Source of the DNA: Tsukamurella tyrosinosolvens
GTDB taxonomy: Bacteria; Actinomycetota; Actinomycetes; Mycobacteriales; Mycobacteriaceae
Reading direction: 5' to 3'
Assembly: GCF_900104775.1 (NCBI RefSeq)
Contig: NZ_FNSA01000003.1
Location: 2,356,001-2,420,000, forward strand
DNA: 64,000 nucleotides
Part shown: piece after piece, positions 1 through 9,425 of the stretch
How positions within the stretch are numbered: the first letter of the stretch is position 1
Layout of the letters: every line of letters begins with the position of its first letter
The notes under the pieces: generated by a model
Told to the model about the DNA's origin: nothing
Databases searched by the model: none
Seen by the model: only the letters and a program-made list of their open reading frames with translations
Position numbers and translations under genes: made by a program

Positions 1-2685
1 GTCGCCGAGGCGGTGCGCGGAACCGAGCGCCTGCAGCGGGTTCCCGAGACCGAGAGCGCGGTCAGCTCGCTGTACACCTCGGTGCCGTTCGCGCAGGACA
101 GCTCGATCCTGATGATCGCCGAGCGCACGAACTCCAACGGCTCCAAGGCCTTCCGCGAGGCGATGCTGGCCGGCGATCACGACAAGTGCGTCGACATCGC
201 CAAGGACCAGGTGCGCGACGGCGCCCACATGCTCGACCTCAACGTCGACTACGTCGGCCGCGACGGCGCCGCGGACATGGCGGCGCTGGCGTCCCGGTTC
301 GCGACCGCGTCGACACTGCCGGTGATGATCGACTCGACCGAGCCGGCGGTGATCCGGGCCGGCCTGGAGCACCTGGGCGGACGGTGCGCCGTGAACTCGG
401 TGAACTACGAGGACGGCGACGGCCCGGAGTCGCGGTTCACCAAGATCATGGAGCAGGTCGTGGCGCACGGCGCCGCGGTCGTGGCTCTCACGATCGACGA
501 GGAGGGCCAGGCCCGCACCGCCGAGTGGAAGGTGCGGATCGCCGAGCGGCTCATCGCCGACCTCACCGGCAACTGGGGCCTGTCGCTCGACGACGTCATC
601 ATCGATCCACTGGTCTTCCCGATCTCCACCGGCCAGGAGGAGGTCCGGCGCGACGCACTCGAGACCATCGAGGCCGTGAAGATCCTGCACGCGAAGTACC
701 CGAGCCTGCACTTCACCGTCGGCCTGTCGAACGTCTCGTTCGGGTTGAACCCCGCCGCGCGGCAGGTGCTGAACTCGGTGTTCCTGCACGAGCTCACGGA
801 GGCCGGGCTCGACTCCGCGATCCTGCACGCGTCGAAGATCCTGCCGATGAGCAGGATCGAGGACGTGCAGCGCGAGACCGCGCTGGACCTGGTCTACGAC
901 CGCCGCGGCCTCGACGGGCTGCAGTCGCAGGGCGACCCGGACTACAACCCGCTGTCGAAGCTGATGGAGCTGTTCGAGGGCGTCTCGGCGGCCGGTGCGC
1001 GTGAGTCCCGCGCGCAGGAGCTCGCGAAGCTGCCGCTGTTCGAGCGGCTGGAGCGGCGCATCGTCGACGGCGAGCGGGAGGGCCTGGACGCCGATCTGGA
1101 CGCGGCGCTGCAGGAGAAGCCTGCGCTGGCGATCATCAACGAGACGCTGCTGTCCGGCATGAAGACCGTCGGTGAGCTGTTCGGCTCCGGCCAGATGCAG
1201 TTGCCCTTCGTGCTGCAGTCCGCCGAGGTGATGAAGGCGGCCGTCGCCTACCTCGAGCCGCACATGGAGAAGTCGGAGGACGACGCGGGTAAGGGCCGGA
1301 TCGTGCTCGCCACTGTCAAGGGCGATGTGCACGACATCGGCAAGAACCTCGTCGACATCATCCTGTCCAACAACGGCTACGAGGTGGTCAACATCGGCAT
1401 CAAGCAGCCGATTGCCGCCATCGTCGAGGCCGCGGAGGACAAGCACGCCGACGTGATCGGCATGTCCGGCCTGCTCGTGAAGTCGACCGTGGTGATGAAG
1501 GAGAACCTCGAGGAGCTCAACACCCGCGGCCTGGGGGAGAAGTACCCCGTGCTGCTGGGCGGCGCTGCCCTGACCCGCGCCTACGTCGAGAACGACCTGG
1601 CGGAGGTGTACGCGGGCGAGGTCAGCTACGCCCGCGACGCCTTCGAGGGCCTGCGTCTGATGGACGACATCATGGCGCTCAAGCGCGGCGACGGGCCAGA
1701 CCCCGACAGCCCCGAGGCCCTGGCGGCTGCGGAGAAGGCCCGCGAGCGCAAGGAGCGGCACGCCCGCAGCCGCCGTATCGCCGAGAAGCGCAAGGCCGAG
1801 GCGGCGCCGGTCGTGGTGCCGGACCGCTCCGACGTGGCGCTGGACTTCGAGGTTGCCACCCCGCCGTTCTGGGGCACCCGCGTCGTCAAGGGCATCGCGA
1901 TCAGCGAGTACGCGTCCCTGCTCGATGAGCGCGCACTGTTCTTCGGCCAGTGGGGCCTGCGCGGCGCCCGGAAGGGCGAGGGCCCGTCGTACGAGGAACT
2001 CGTGGAGACCGAGGGCCGGCCCCGGCTGCGGTACTGGCTCGACAAGCTCAAGGCGGAGAAGATCCTCGACCACGCCGCCGTCGTCTACGGCTACTTCCCG
2101 GCGGTGAGCCACGGCAACGTCATCGACGTGCTGGAGTCACCGGAACCCGATGCGCCCGTGCGGTACTCGTTCGAGTTCCCGCGGCAGCAGCGGGGCCGGT
2201 TCCTCGCGATCTCGGACTTCATCCGCGACCGCGAGACCGCTATCGCGCGCGGCGAGGTCGACGTGCTGCCCTTCCAGCTGGTCACCATGGGGCAACCGAT
2301 CGCCGACGCCGCGAACGAGCTGTTCGCGGCCAACAGCTACCGCGACTACCTGGAGCTGCACGGCATCGGCGTTCAGCTCACGGAGGCGCTCGCGGAGCGC
2401 TGGCACCAGCGGGTGCGGCAGGAGTTGATCCTGCCCGGCGGTCGTAAGGTCGCCGACACGGACCCGACGGCGGTCACCGACTTCTTCGACCTCAAGTACC
2501 TCGGCGCGCGCTACAGCTTCGGCTACGGCGCCTGCCCGGACCTCGAGGACCGCGCGAAGATGGTCGACCTGCTGCAGCCCGAGCGGATCGGCGTGGAGCT
2601 GTCCGAGGAGCTGCAGTTGCACCCGGAGCAGTCCACCGACGCCTTCGTCCTCACCCACCCCGAGGCGAAGTACTTCAACACCTAG
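1..2685 (+). CDS. metH: Cobalamin-dependent methionine synthase, C-terminal part (5' end outside window)
   Basis: The frame is open from base 1, so the gene starts upstream and 894 codons remain. MetH transfers a methyl group from methyltetrahydrofolate to homocysteine through methylcobalamin in the cytosol. The N-terminal homocysteine domain is mostly missing here. The pterin-binding domain spans about codons 35-300, the cobalamin cap 330-425 and the B12 Rossmann domain 430-560. The DxHxxG motif lies at bases 1324-1341, and its His, codon 444, is the cobalt ligand. The reactivation domain fills the rest, with the AdoMet-site motif RYSFGYGACPD near base 2509. All three domains look intact. 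The link to the cob genes further along is functional inference. Confidence 0.97.
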   Translation, partial: VAEAVRGTERLQRVPETESAVSSLYTSVPFAQDSSILMIAERTNSNGSKAFREAMLAGDHDKCVDIAKDQVRDGAHMLDLNVDYVGRDGAADMAALASRFATASTLPVMIDSTEPAVIRAGLEHLGGRCAVNSVNYEDGDGPESRFTKIMEQVVAHGAAVVALTIDEEGQARTAEWKVRIAERLIADLTGNWGLSLDDVIIDPLVFPISTGQEEVRRDALETIEAVKILHAKYPSLHFTVGLSNVSFGLNPAARQVLNSVFLHELTEAGLDSAILHASKILPMSRIEDVQRETALDLVYDRRGLDGLQSQGDPDYNPLSKLMELFEGVSAAGARESRAQELAKLPLFERLERRIVDGEREGLDADLDAALQEKPALAIINETLLSGMKTVGELFGSGQMQLPFVLQSAEVMKAAVAYLEPHMEKSEDDAGKGRIVLATVKGDVHDIGKNLVDIILSNNGYEVVNIGIKQPIAAIVEAAEDKHADVIGMSGLLVKSTVVMKENLEELNTRGLGEKYPVLLGGAALTRAYVENDLAEVYAGEVSYARDAFEGLRLMDDIMALKRGDGPDPDSPEALAAAEKARERKERHARSRRIAEKRKAEAAPVVVPDRSDVALDFEVATPPFWGTRVVKGIAISEYASLLDERALFFGQWGLRGARKGEGPSYEELVETEGRPRLRYWLDKLKAEKILDHAAVVYGYFPAVSHGNVIDVLESPEPDAPVRYSFEFPRQQRGRFLAISDFIRDRETAIARGEVDVLPFQLVTMGQPIADAANELFAANSYRDYLELHGIGVQLTEALAERWHQRVRQELILPGGRKVADTDPTAVTDFFDLKYLGARYSFGYGACPDLEDRAKMVDLLQPERIGVELSEELQLHPEQSTDAFVLTHPEAKYFNT

Positions 2686-2691
2686 GCCGCG

Positions 2692-2868
2692 ATGGACGAC
2701 TACCGCCTGCACCTGCAGGCCGGCGAGCCGGGCGACGAAGACGCCTGGTTCTGGCGTCTCGACGACGCCGCCGGCCTGCAGATCGCGGCGTCCTGGGCGG
2801 CATCGCTCGCGGACGCCCTCGACGCCGTGAAGCGGGTGTCCACAGACCTCGGCCTGGACGACGCCTGA
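2692..2868 (+). CDS. Small hypothetical protein (58 aa)
   Basis: An ATG opens 6 bases after the metH stop and gives 58 residues rich in Asp, Ala and Leu. Nearly every codon ends in G or C, as in the flanking real genes, and the frame closes just before the convergent Uma2-like gene. There is no signal peptide or membrane segment. It is probably cotranscribed with metH, because there is no room for a promoter. I do not recognise a family. The middle part (residues about 17-50, with Trp19, Trp21 and Trp35) looks like a small globular fold. Its reality rests on codon use and position only. Confidence 0.55.
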   Translation: MDDYRLHLQAGEPGDEDAWFWRLDDAAGLQIAASWAASLADALDAVKRVSTDLGLDDA

Positions 2869-2884
2869 CGGCCAGGGGTCTGGG

Positions 2885-3418
2885 TCAGCGCAGCGCGGAC
2901 AGATCGACGACGAGGGGGAGGCGTCCGTCGACAGCGATGCGGTCGGCCACGGTCGGGCCCTCGTACGCGCCGTCCACCAGTGTGAGGACCTCGGCGGACG
3001 GGCCGTCGAGGTCGACGATCCAGTAGTGCAGAATCCCGGTGGCGGCGTACTCGGCGCGCTTGATCACGCGGTCGGTGCGCCGGGACCCGGGCGACAGGAT
3101 CTCGACGGCAAGGAGTACGTCGGCCGCGGTGAGCGGATCCGGCACACTGGACGCGAGAACGATCACGTCGGGCTGGCGCACCGTCGCGGGCGTGCGTTGC
3201 AGGACCACGTCGACCTCGTCGTAGACGTCGAAGCCCGCAGGCAAGTGCACCTCGATCGCATTGGCGAGGCGGCGGATCGCCCGCGCGTGCGCGCGACGTG
3301 GACTCGGTGACACCTCCAGTACCCCCCGGCACAGTTCGGCGCGCCGCAGCGATTCGTCCTCCCCCAAGGCGAACCAGTCCTCCAGCGTGAGCAACGCGGG
3401 ATCGGATGCGGCGGTCAT
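2885..3418 (-). CDS. Uma2/DUF820-family putative restriction-endonuclease-like protein
   Basis: This 177-residue protein has the PD-(D/E)XK-like pattern of the Uma2 family: RQPDVIVL near residue 102, then AVEILSPGS about 20 residues later, and a YWIVD strand near residue 136. Uma2 proteins have an endonuclease-like fold, but their cellular role is mostly unknown. A TAGCAT box ends 6 bases before the ATG at 3418, which suggests a leaderless transcript and supports this start. It converges on the metH side and is divergent from the DUF2268 gene. The family call is from motif recognition, and nuclease activity is not shown. Confidence 0.75.
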   Translation of the reverse strand: MTAASDPALLTLEDWFALGEDESLRRAELCRGVLEVSPSPRRAHARAIRRLANAIEVHLPAGFDVYDEVDVVLQRTPATVRQPDVIVLASSVPDPLTAADVLLAVEILSPGSRRTDRVIKRAEYAATGILHYWIVDLDGPSAEVLTLVDGAYEGPTVADRIAVDGRLPLVVDLSALR

Positions 3419-3495
3419 GGCCCGATGCTACTGCGAACATCCGACGCGGGAAACGGCTTGACCCTCCCGTCGGGGGAGGCCCTACCGTCGCGGAC

Positions 3496-4371
3496 ATGAA
3501 GATCACCGTCCTGGACACGTACGCCGCGATGCACACGATCCTGCACGCCCCGGCGGGGGAGCGCGTCGCGCTGCTGGAGGAGATGTGGCGGCCCGTCGCG
3601 GGGATGTACCGGTACTTCCCGGGCCCCGTCGACCTGGTGGCGATGCACGCCGCGTCCTCCGGCTTCCCGCTCGACCGGGACACCGAGGCCTGCCTCGACG
3701 CGATCGAGCTGCTCCGCGCCGCGGACGCCTGGGGCCGGATCGAGCGGGCGCTGCGGACCGCCGCGGACCGGCTGGCGGAGTCACTGCGCCGCGTCGACCT
3801 CCCCGAGGTGACGGTCCTGCTGGTCGTCGGTGATCCCGGTGATCGGATCTACCTCGACGAGGCGCTCGGCCTCACCGCGAACGGCAGTGTCACCGGCTAC
3901 CTGTACCTGAACGTCTGGCCGTCGCCCGAGAACCTGGACCGCGTGGAGGCGATGGCGGTCCACGAGTTCGACCACAACGTGCGGTACGCGCCCGGCGGCG
4001 TCGTCTGGGACCCGGCGACGGTCACCGTCGGGGAGCAGATCGTTTCCGAGGGCCTGGCGGACGCCCTCGCGCGCGAGCTGTACGGCGACGCGCTCGGCCG
4101 CGCGCGGATCGGGGTGCCGCACCGTCACGACGATGCGCTGTACGCGCGGGTCACCGCGAACCTCGGCATCACCGGCATGCAGAACTTCGCGTCGTGGGTC
4201 CTCGGCGACGCCCTCGCGGGGCGGTTCGGCGCGCCCCCGATCGGGATCCCGACGGGCGCCGGCTACGCCGTCGGCAACCGCCTCGTCGACGCCTACCTGG
4301 CAGCGACGGGACTCTCCGCGAGCGAGGCCGTGCACGCCGACGCCCGCGAGATCATCGCTACAGCTTCGTGA
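3496..4371 (+). CDS. DUF2268-type putative Zn-dependent protease
   Basis: The 291-residue product has an HExxH-like motif, AVHEFDHNVR, at about residues 154-163. In place of the usual catalytic Glu-His pair spacing it has the HEFxH form seen in DUF2268 proteins, which are thought to be metalloproteases. A later conserved Glu-Gly-Leu-Ala-Asp segment (near residue 185) could supply the third metal ligand. There is no signal peptide, so it is probably cytosolic. TACCGT ends 7 bases before this ATG, which fits a leaderless start and argues against an in-frame start 90 bases upstream. The 3' end overlaps the convergent nucleotidase gene by 14 bases. Substrate is unknown. Confidence 0.7.
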   Translation: MKITVLDTYAAMHTILHAPAGERVALLEEMWRPVAGMYRYFPGPVDLVAMHAASSGFPLDRDTEACLDAIELLRAADAWGRIERALRTAADRLAESLRRVDLPEVTVLLVVGDPGDRIYLDEALGLTANGSVTGYLYLNVWPSPENLDRVEAMAVHEFDHNVRYAPGGVVWDPATVTVGEQIVSEGLADALARELYGDALGRARIGVPHRHDDALYARVTANLGITGMQNFASWVLGDALAGRFGAPPIGIPTGAGYAVGNRLVDAYLAATGLSASEAVHADAREIIATAS

Positions 4372-6070
4372 TCCGGCTGGTGGGTACCTGCAGTTCCGGG
4401 GTGGCCTGCAGGTACTTCTCCAGGGCGTCGAGGTCGATGCCGCCGACGGTGAGATCGGTGGACCGGGTGAAGACGCTGAAGCCGTCGCCGCCCGCGGCGA
4501 GGAAGTTGTTCGTGGTCACCCGGTACTTCGCGACGGGGTTGAGCGGCTGGTCGCCGACCTTGACGCTCTCGCGCACCACCTTTCGGTTGGGCGCGCCGTT
4601 CGGGTCGTAGGTGTACGAGATGCCCGACGGCGCCAGGATCGTCGTCTTGGCGGGGTTCTGCCACTGCTGCTCCAGCAGGTCGATGATCTCCTGGCCGGTG
4701 AGCGAGACGGTGACGACCTGGTTGCCGAAGGGCTGCACCGTGTACGCGGCGCCGTAGGTCACATCGCCGCCCTTGAGGTCGGCGCGGACGCCGCCCGGGT
4801 TCATGAGCGCGATCTGCCCGGCGGCCTCGTTCGGCGGGCGGGTGGTGAAGAGCATCGCGTCGGCGATGACGTCGCCGAGGGGGGAGTCACCGCCGGGGAA
4901 GGCCTCTCGCTTCAGGTCCGTCGGGATCTTCCCGATCACCCGGTCGGCGCGGGGCTTGGCCTCCTTCTCGTAGAACTCGACGAGCCGCTGCGTCGCGGCG
5001 TCGGCGGGGATGTCGCGCCGCACGACGCGGTTGACCGCCGTGGCCTTCGCCGCGGGCCCGCTGAAGTCGAGCGTGATGTCGGTGATGAGGCGGCCGTAGG
5101 ACGCGGCCTGCGTCACGGTGCGGCCGTCGATGGTGCAGTTGTAGGCCTGGTGCGAATGCGCCGTGACGATGGAGGTGACGGCCGGGTCGATCCGCTTCGC
5201 GAGGTCGGGGACCGGCGCCGAGACGTCCTGGCACGCGTTCGGCTCGGCCTCACCCGAGCCCTTCTGGGAGCCGCCGTCGTGCATGGTCGCGACGATGGCC
5301 TGCGCGCCGGCGGCCTTGATCTCCGGAACGTACTTGTTGATGGCGTCGGCCTCGTCGCCGAAGCTGTACCCGCGCACCCCCTCCGGCGCGACGATGGTCG
5401 CGGTCTCCGGGGTGACGGTGCCGATCACGGCGATCTTCTTCCCGCCGGCCTCGAACATCTTCCACGGCACGGTGCCGGGCGGCAGCTGGCCGTCCGCGTT
5501 GGTGACGTTGGCGGCGAGGTACTGGTAGGCGGCACCGGTGAAGGGCTCGCCCGGCTCGCAGCCCTGCGGTGCGCAGCCGCCCTTCTGCAGCCGCTCCAGC
5601 TCGATGGTGCCGTGGTCGAACTCGTGGTTGCCCACCGAACTGGCCTGCAGGCCGACGGAGTTGAGGAACTTGATCGTCGGCTCGTCGCGGAACAGGGCCG
5701 ACACGAGCGGGCTGGCGCTCACCAGGTCGCCCGCCGCGACGGTGAGGTTGTTCGGGTACTGCTTCTTCAGCCGCTGCAGGGCGGTGGCGAAGTACGCGGC
5801 GCCACCGGCCTCCGTGCCGCCGATCTTCCCCGTCGAACCGGTGGGCGGTTGCAGGTTGCCGTGGAAGTCGTTGAACGCCAACAGGTGCACCTGGTCCGGG
5901 TTCGCGGCCGGGAGGTCGTCGACGCCGGGCACGGAGAAGCTCGCCTTCGCGGTCGACGATCCGGCGGCGGAGGACGACGGTGCGGCGTCGTTCCCGGAGG
6001 TGCCACAGCTCGCGAGGAGAGCGGCGGTCGCGGTGAGGGCCAGGGCGGTGTGCAGCCTGCGAGTACGCAT
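4358..6070 (-). CDS. 5'-nucleotidase/UshA-family metallophosphoesterase lipoprotein
   Basis: This 570-residue protein starts with a basic, hydrophobic signal peptide and a lipobox (LASC, Cys22), so it should be a membrane-anchored lipoprotein outside the cytoplasm. The metallophosphoesterase domain follows: AFNDFHGN near residue 69 and GNHEFDHG near residue 147, with later Asn/His metal ligands around residues 235-325. A C-terminal 5_nucleotid_C domain (about 375-540) includes the substrate-binding NPGG and NNFLAAGGDG segments. Enzymes of this type strip phosphate from nucleotides or related esters to scavenge phosphate and nucleosides. It has its own promoter region upstream and overlaps the neighbouring gene's 3' end by 14 bases. 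The exact substrate is not predictable. Confidence 0.9.
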   Translation of the reverse strand: MRTRRLHTALALTATAALLASCGTSGNDAAPSSSAAGSSTAKASFSVPGVDDLPAANPDQVHLLAFNDFHGNLQPPTGSTGKIGGTEAGGAAYFATALQRLKKQYPNNLTVAAGDLVSASPLVSALFRDEPTIKFLNSVGLQASSVGNHEFDHGTIELERLQKGGCAPQGCEPGEPFTGAAYQYLAANVTNADGQLPPGTVPWKMFEAGGKKIAVIGTVTPETATIVAPEGVRGYSFGDEADAINKYVPEIKAAGAQAIVATMHDGGSQKGSGEAEPNACQDVSAPVPDLAKRIDPAVTSIVTAHSHQAYNCTIDGRTVTQAASYGRLITDITLDFSGPAAKATAVNRVVRRDIPADAATQRLVEFYEKEAKPRADRVIGKIPTDLKREAFPGGDSPLGDVIADAMLFTTRPPNEAAGQIALMNPGGVRADLKGGDVTYGAAYTVQPFGNQVVTVSLTGQEIIDLLEQQWQNPAKTTILAPSGISYTYDPNGAPNRKVVRESVKVGDQPLNPVAKYRVTTNNFLAAGGDGFSVFTRSTDLTVGGIDLDALEKYLQATPELQVPTSRITKL

Positions 6071-6128
6071 GGTTCGAACTCAAGCACAATGACCCGTCGT
6101 TCGGGTGACGAACAAGTGAACAGGGCCG

Positions 6129-8198
6129 TCACCGGCGAGTAGCGTCAAGCACATTGATTTTGGTCTGGACTTTCTCTCCGGGACGCGAGCCATATGCAAC
6201 GACAATGTTCCTACCGCTACCATCAAAGACTAATGTAGCTCTCGAGCTGGACTCTCGTGCGATGGACCGCTGCCCCGCAATGGAACGCGACTTCACATCT
6301 ACTAGGTAGACAACCGAGGAGCGATCCCGCGACTCCGTGACAACCGCAAGAAGGCCTCCATCAGGGCTAAGCACCAGGCCTTCCGCATCCTGAATATCGA
6401 TATACTCCAGAGCGTTCGACCTGGACGAATCAAAGACCGAGACGCGCCGACGTTGGTCCGAACCTGTTGACTGGAGGCTATTGTAGCCGATCGCCACGAA
6501 CACTGCACCGCCGTCCGTTGCGGTAGCAATCGAGGACGCGGTTCCTTCCAAAGAAAGGGAAACTTCTCCCGCTGAGCGAAGGACGGATGAAAGTTTCGAG
6601 TACGAGTAGTTGTCAGAAACCGCGTTCGCATAGAGAACTGATCCGTCACTATTGGTGGCGAGCTTCGGCACTAGGGTGCGAAGTTTTGGCAACACCGCAG
6701 TCGACTCATCAGTCAAATTCACACGTGTCACTGCATTTGAAAACGTCTTCGCGTCGTAGCTGGTAACGTATGCTAGATTTCCGCTAGAGGCCACAACTGC
6801 GTTCGTCGGACGTCCGGCCACCGCAACTGAAGCACGATTCACCCCCGAGCCGGGATCGAAAACGTCGACCGAGTTATTGTCGGGGCAGAATCTCATCGCA
6901 GTTTGAGTGTCCACGGACGCCGCTAGTCCGGCCCCCCGCGCGCAGTTCGCCTTAAGCAAGACAGTCGATCGGTAAGTGGTAGGCGACAGCGACCAGACAC
7001 TGCCGTCTTCGTCGCCTAAGAGGTACACGTCGCCCGTAGCACCCTTGGTCCGCATCAACGAGCTACTGTTCATATCGACAGTAATTGTTTTCACCAAGGC
7101 GAGTTCCTGCGGTGATTCAGAATTCCCAGTGGCTCGCATCACAGCCAATGCTGTGGCGGATAACGCTACGGCGCCGATAATGACAACACCGGCGAGCGCC
7201 GCCCGAGTATGCGATCTCCCATTTCGCTTCGGCTGACGCGCAACTTCCGTCTCTGCCTCGTCAATTCCCTTCGGTTGCTGAGCGAGAGCTTTGGGCAGCG
7301 CTTGAACATGATGTATTGTCGATTGAATAGGGGTCACTGACGTCCGCATTTGACCAACAGAAGACTTTTTCAGCGCCAAGGTGAACTCGCGGCACGAAGC
7401 GTAGCGATCCTTCGGATTCTTCGCCAGCGCTCGCTCGAAGACGAGGTCCACTCCCGCTGGCAAATCTGGTCGCCTCGCAAGAATGGATGGAACGGGGGTA
7501 TTGAGGTGGTCGTACATCAGCGCGGGTGCACCAACGGACTCGAACGGCCCAGCACCCGTGAGCAACGCGTACGCGGTTGCTGCAAGGCTGTACTGGTCCG
7601 CAGCCCCGGTGATATTCGTTGAGTCCGTTATTGCCTCCGGACTGATGAACGCCATCGTTCCAACAGTGATGCCCGTTGAAGTCAGGCTCGTAGATTCGCC
7701 CATTGCTTTGGCGATCCCGAAGTCGGCCAACTTCACCTGTTCTACCCGACCCGCGTGGAAAGTCACCAGGATGTTAGCGGGCTTCACGTCGCGGTGCGTG
7801 ATCGCTTTCCGCTGGTATGTGTAGTCCAGGGCGGACGCGGCACCGATCAACACGGGCAGGGCCACATCGAGTGGCATGGGTCCTTCGGTTCGTACCAGGG
7901 CAGCCGCGTCGATCCCGTCGACGTACTCCATCGTGAGCCACAGACGACCATCCTCGGATTCACCGCGATTGTGCAGCGTGACGATATTGGGATGGCTCAG
8001 GCCGGCAAGGAGATCCGCCTCGCGCGTGAAGCGTGCCCTGAAGTCCTCGTCCCGACTGATGGCATTGTCGAGCAGCTTGAGGGCCTCCTGTCTGGGCAGC
8101 GTCGGGTGCTGCACCAGGTAAACGGCCCCCATACCGCCCGAACCCAGCTGCCGAATGATGCGATATCCGCCGATCTCCGGCGATTCCCCCTGATCCAC
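6129..8198 (-). CDS. Receptor-type Ser/Thr protein kinase with extracytoplasmic beta-propeller
   Basis: From the GTG at 8198 the product has 689 residues. The kinase domain occupies about 10-270: P-loop GSGGMG at 19-24, Lys41, alphaC Glu60, HRDVKPAN at 135-142 and DFG at 159-161, so all catalytic residues are present. A membrane segment lies near 331-353. The outer part (about 354-689) has repeating short strands typical of a YVTN/WD40-like propeller, a sensor layout known from actinobacterial Pkn kinases. The frame stays open upstream into the HAD gene's promoter, but homology begins only at residue 10. Base composition is far lower in GC than its neighbours (hand counts of 50-63% per 60 bases against about 75% in the HAD gene), which suggests horizontal transfer. 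Ligand and targets are unknown. Confidence 0.88.
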   Translation of the reverse strand: MDQGESPEIGGYRIIRQLGSGGMGAVYLVQHPTLPRQEALKLLDNAISRDEDFRARFTREADLLAGLSHPNIVTLHNRGESEDGRLWLTMEYVDGIDAAALVRTEGPMPLDVALPVLIGAASALDYTYQRKAITHRDVKPANILVTFHAGRVEQVKLADFGIAKAMGESTSLTSTGITVGTMAFISPEAITDSTNITGAADQYSLAATAYALLTGAGPFESVGAPALMYDHLNTPVPSILARRPDLPAGVDLVFERALAKNPKDRYASCREFTLALKKSSVGQMRTSVTPIQSTIHHVQALPKALAQQPKGIDEAETEVARQPKRNGRSHTRAALAGVVIIGAVALSATALAVMRATGNSESPQELALVKTITVDMNSSSLMRTKGATGDVYLLGDEDGSVWSLSPTTYRSTVLLKANCARGAGLAASVDTQTAMRFCPDNNSVDVFDPGSGVNRASVAVAGRPTNAVVASSGNLAYVTSYDAKTFSNAVTRVNLTDESTAVLPKLRTLVPKLATNSDGSVLYANAVSDNYSYSKLSSVLRSAGEVSLSLEGTASSIATATDGGAVFVAIGYNSLQSTGSDQRRRVSVFDSSRSNALEYIDIQDAEGLVLSPDGGLLAVVTESRDRSSVVYLVDVKSRSIAGQRSIARESSSRATLVFDGSGRNIVVAYGSRPGEKVQTKINVLDATRR

Positions 8199-8262
8199 AT
8201 CTCGAATCGTAGCCGTGGGCCCGGCGCTACCGTCGAGTTCGACGCGCCCTAGCCTGGAAGGC

Positions 8263-8916
8263 ATGAACCTTGCGTCCGCGGTCCTGTTCGACATGGACGG
8301 CACCCTCCTCGACTCCGAGAAGCTCTGGGACATCGCCGTCGCCGAGTTCACGCGTGACCTGGGCATGGAGATCACCCCGGAGGCGCGCGAGTCGACGCTG
8401 GGCAACGCCACCGCGGACGCGCTGCGCAAGCTCTTCGACTTCGCGCAGGTCCCGGAGGCGGACCGCGACTACGCCGGGGCGGAGCGGTGGGTCTCGAACC
8501 GGGTCGTGGAACTGTTCGACGGCGGTATCCCGTGGCAGCCCGGCGCAAGCGAGACCCTGGACCTCCTGGCCGCGGCCGATGTCCCGCTGGTCCTGGTCAC
8601 CAACACGATCCGCGAGGTCACCGAGCACGCCCTCGGCACCCTCGGCCGCGACCGGTTCGTCGCCACCGTCTGCGGCGACGAGGTGCCCAGCCCCAAGCCC
8701 GCGCCGGACCCGTACCTGCGCGGCGCCGAACTCGCGGGCTTCGCGGCGGGTGACTGCGTCGCGGTCGAGGACTCGCCGACGGGCTCGCGATCCGCCCTCG
8801 CGGCGGGCTGCACCGTCCTCACGGTCGGCCCCGAGCCGGTGCTCGACGGTGCCCGCCACCTCGGCACGCTGTCCGGGGCCGCGCTCGTGGATTTCGCGCC
8901 GCTCAGCCGACGCTGA
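8263..8916 (+). CDS. HAD-superfamily phosphatase (subfamily IA)
   Basis: The 217-residue product opens with the HAD motif I FDMDGTLLDSE, followed by a helical cap, motif II (VLVTNT near residue 110), the conserved Lys of SPKPAPDPY (about 146) and motif IV with ED near residue 167. These enzymes hydrolyse phosphate esters of sugars or small metabolites in the cytosol. TAGCCT ends 7 bases before the ATG, consistent with a leaderless message and with this start. It is divergent from the AT-rich kinase and overlaps the 3' end of the convergent lipoprotein gene by 14 bases. The substrate cannot be told from sequence. Confidence 0.9.
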   Translation: MNLASAVLFDMDGTLLDSEKLWDIAVAEFTRDLGMEITPEARESTLGNATADALRKLFDFAQVPEADRDYAGAERWVSNRVVELFDGGIPWQPGASETLDLLAAADVPLVLVTNTIREVTEHALGTLGRDRFVATVCGDEVPSPKPAPDPYLRGAELAGFAAGDCVAVEDSPTGSRSALAAGCTVLTVGPEPVLDGARHLGTLSGAALVDFAPLSRR

Positions 8917-9301
8917 ACGAGGCGTCGCCGGCCCGGCACGTGGCCGGCCCGCGTTCGGCCGCGCTGCACCGCCAGCCGCCCGTCTCGAGGGTGACCGCCT
9001 GACCGTCGGCGTGTGCCGCGGCGGCGGTGTAGGCGCGCGCCGCGCGGAGCACCCGGACGCAGTTCGCGGACCCGCCGCGGATCACCACGGGCGCCTCGCT
9101 CTGTGCGGTGTCGACGGAACCGCAGATCGTGCCCGGGCCGGCGAGCTCGACGGCCTCGGTCGGCGTGGCCGACGCCGGTGTGGACGTGCCCGCGATCGCG
9201 GAGAAGCTCACCTCGCTCGCCGCCGGATCGTCGTTCGCCGCCGCGCATCCCGCGATGGGGAGCAGGAGCAGCGCGCACATCGCTGACCAACGTCGGTTCA
9301 T
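8903..9301 (-). CDS. Small putative lipoprotein of unknown function
   Basis: The 132-residue product has a short basic N-terminus, a hydrophobic stretch and a lipobox (IAGC, Cys19), followed by an Ala/Ser/Thr-rich linker. The mature domain has four further Cys residues, which could form two disulfides outside the cell. I recognise no family. A TAGTTT box ends 7 bases before the ATG, a strong leaderless-type promoter that supports this start. The gene converges on the HAD phosphatase, with a 14-base 3' overlap. Lipidation would be carried out by the usual Lgt/LspA/Lnt route, and an lnt gene is present at 61.2 kb. Confidence 0.7.
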   Translation of the reverse strand: MNRRWSAMCALLLLPIAGCAAANDDPAASEVSFSAIAGTSTPASATPTEAVELAGPGTICGSVDTAQSEAPVVIRGGSANCVRVLRAARAYTAAAAHADGQAVTLETGGWRCSAAERGPATCRAGDASFSVG

Positions 9302-9425
9302 TTGCTGGAAACTAGCGGCGACCGCGCCGTCGCGCTCGCTCAGACGCCCTGAAGGTGTTGGGCATCACGGTCATCGCGCCCTGGTGGGCGACGCCACGCT
9401 GCGGCGGCCCGTCGGTGTCGAGCGG

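Noticed and set aside
4133-6142. Plus-strand open frame of 669 codons across the nucleotidase gene
   Set aside because: It has no ribosome site or motif and lies opposite a lipoprotein gene with clear metallophosphoesterase motifs.
8199-8429. 77-residue N-terminal extension of the kinase
   Set aside because: It would run into the coding start of the divergent HAD gene and shows no kinase homology. The GTG at 8198 sits just before the conserved IGGYRI start.
9302-9425. Possible extra gene between the lipoprotein and membrane hydrolase
   Set aside because: The 124 bases hold the lipoprotein's -10 box, and no short frame has a credible start or ribosome site.
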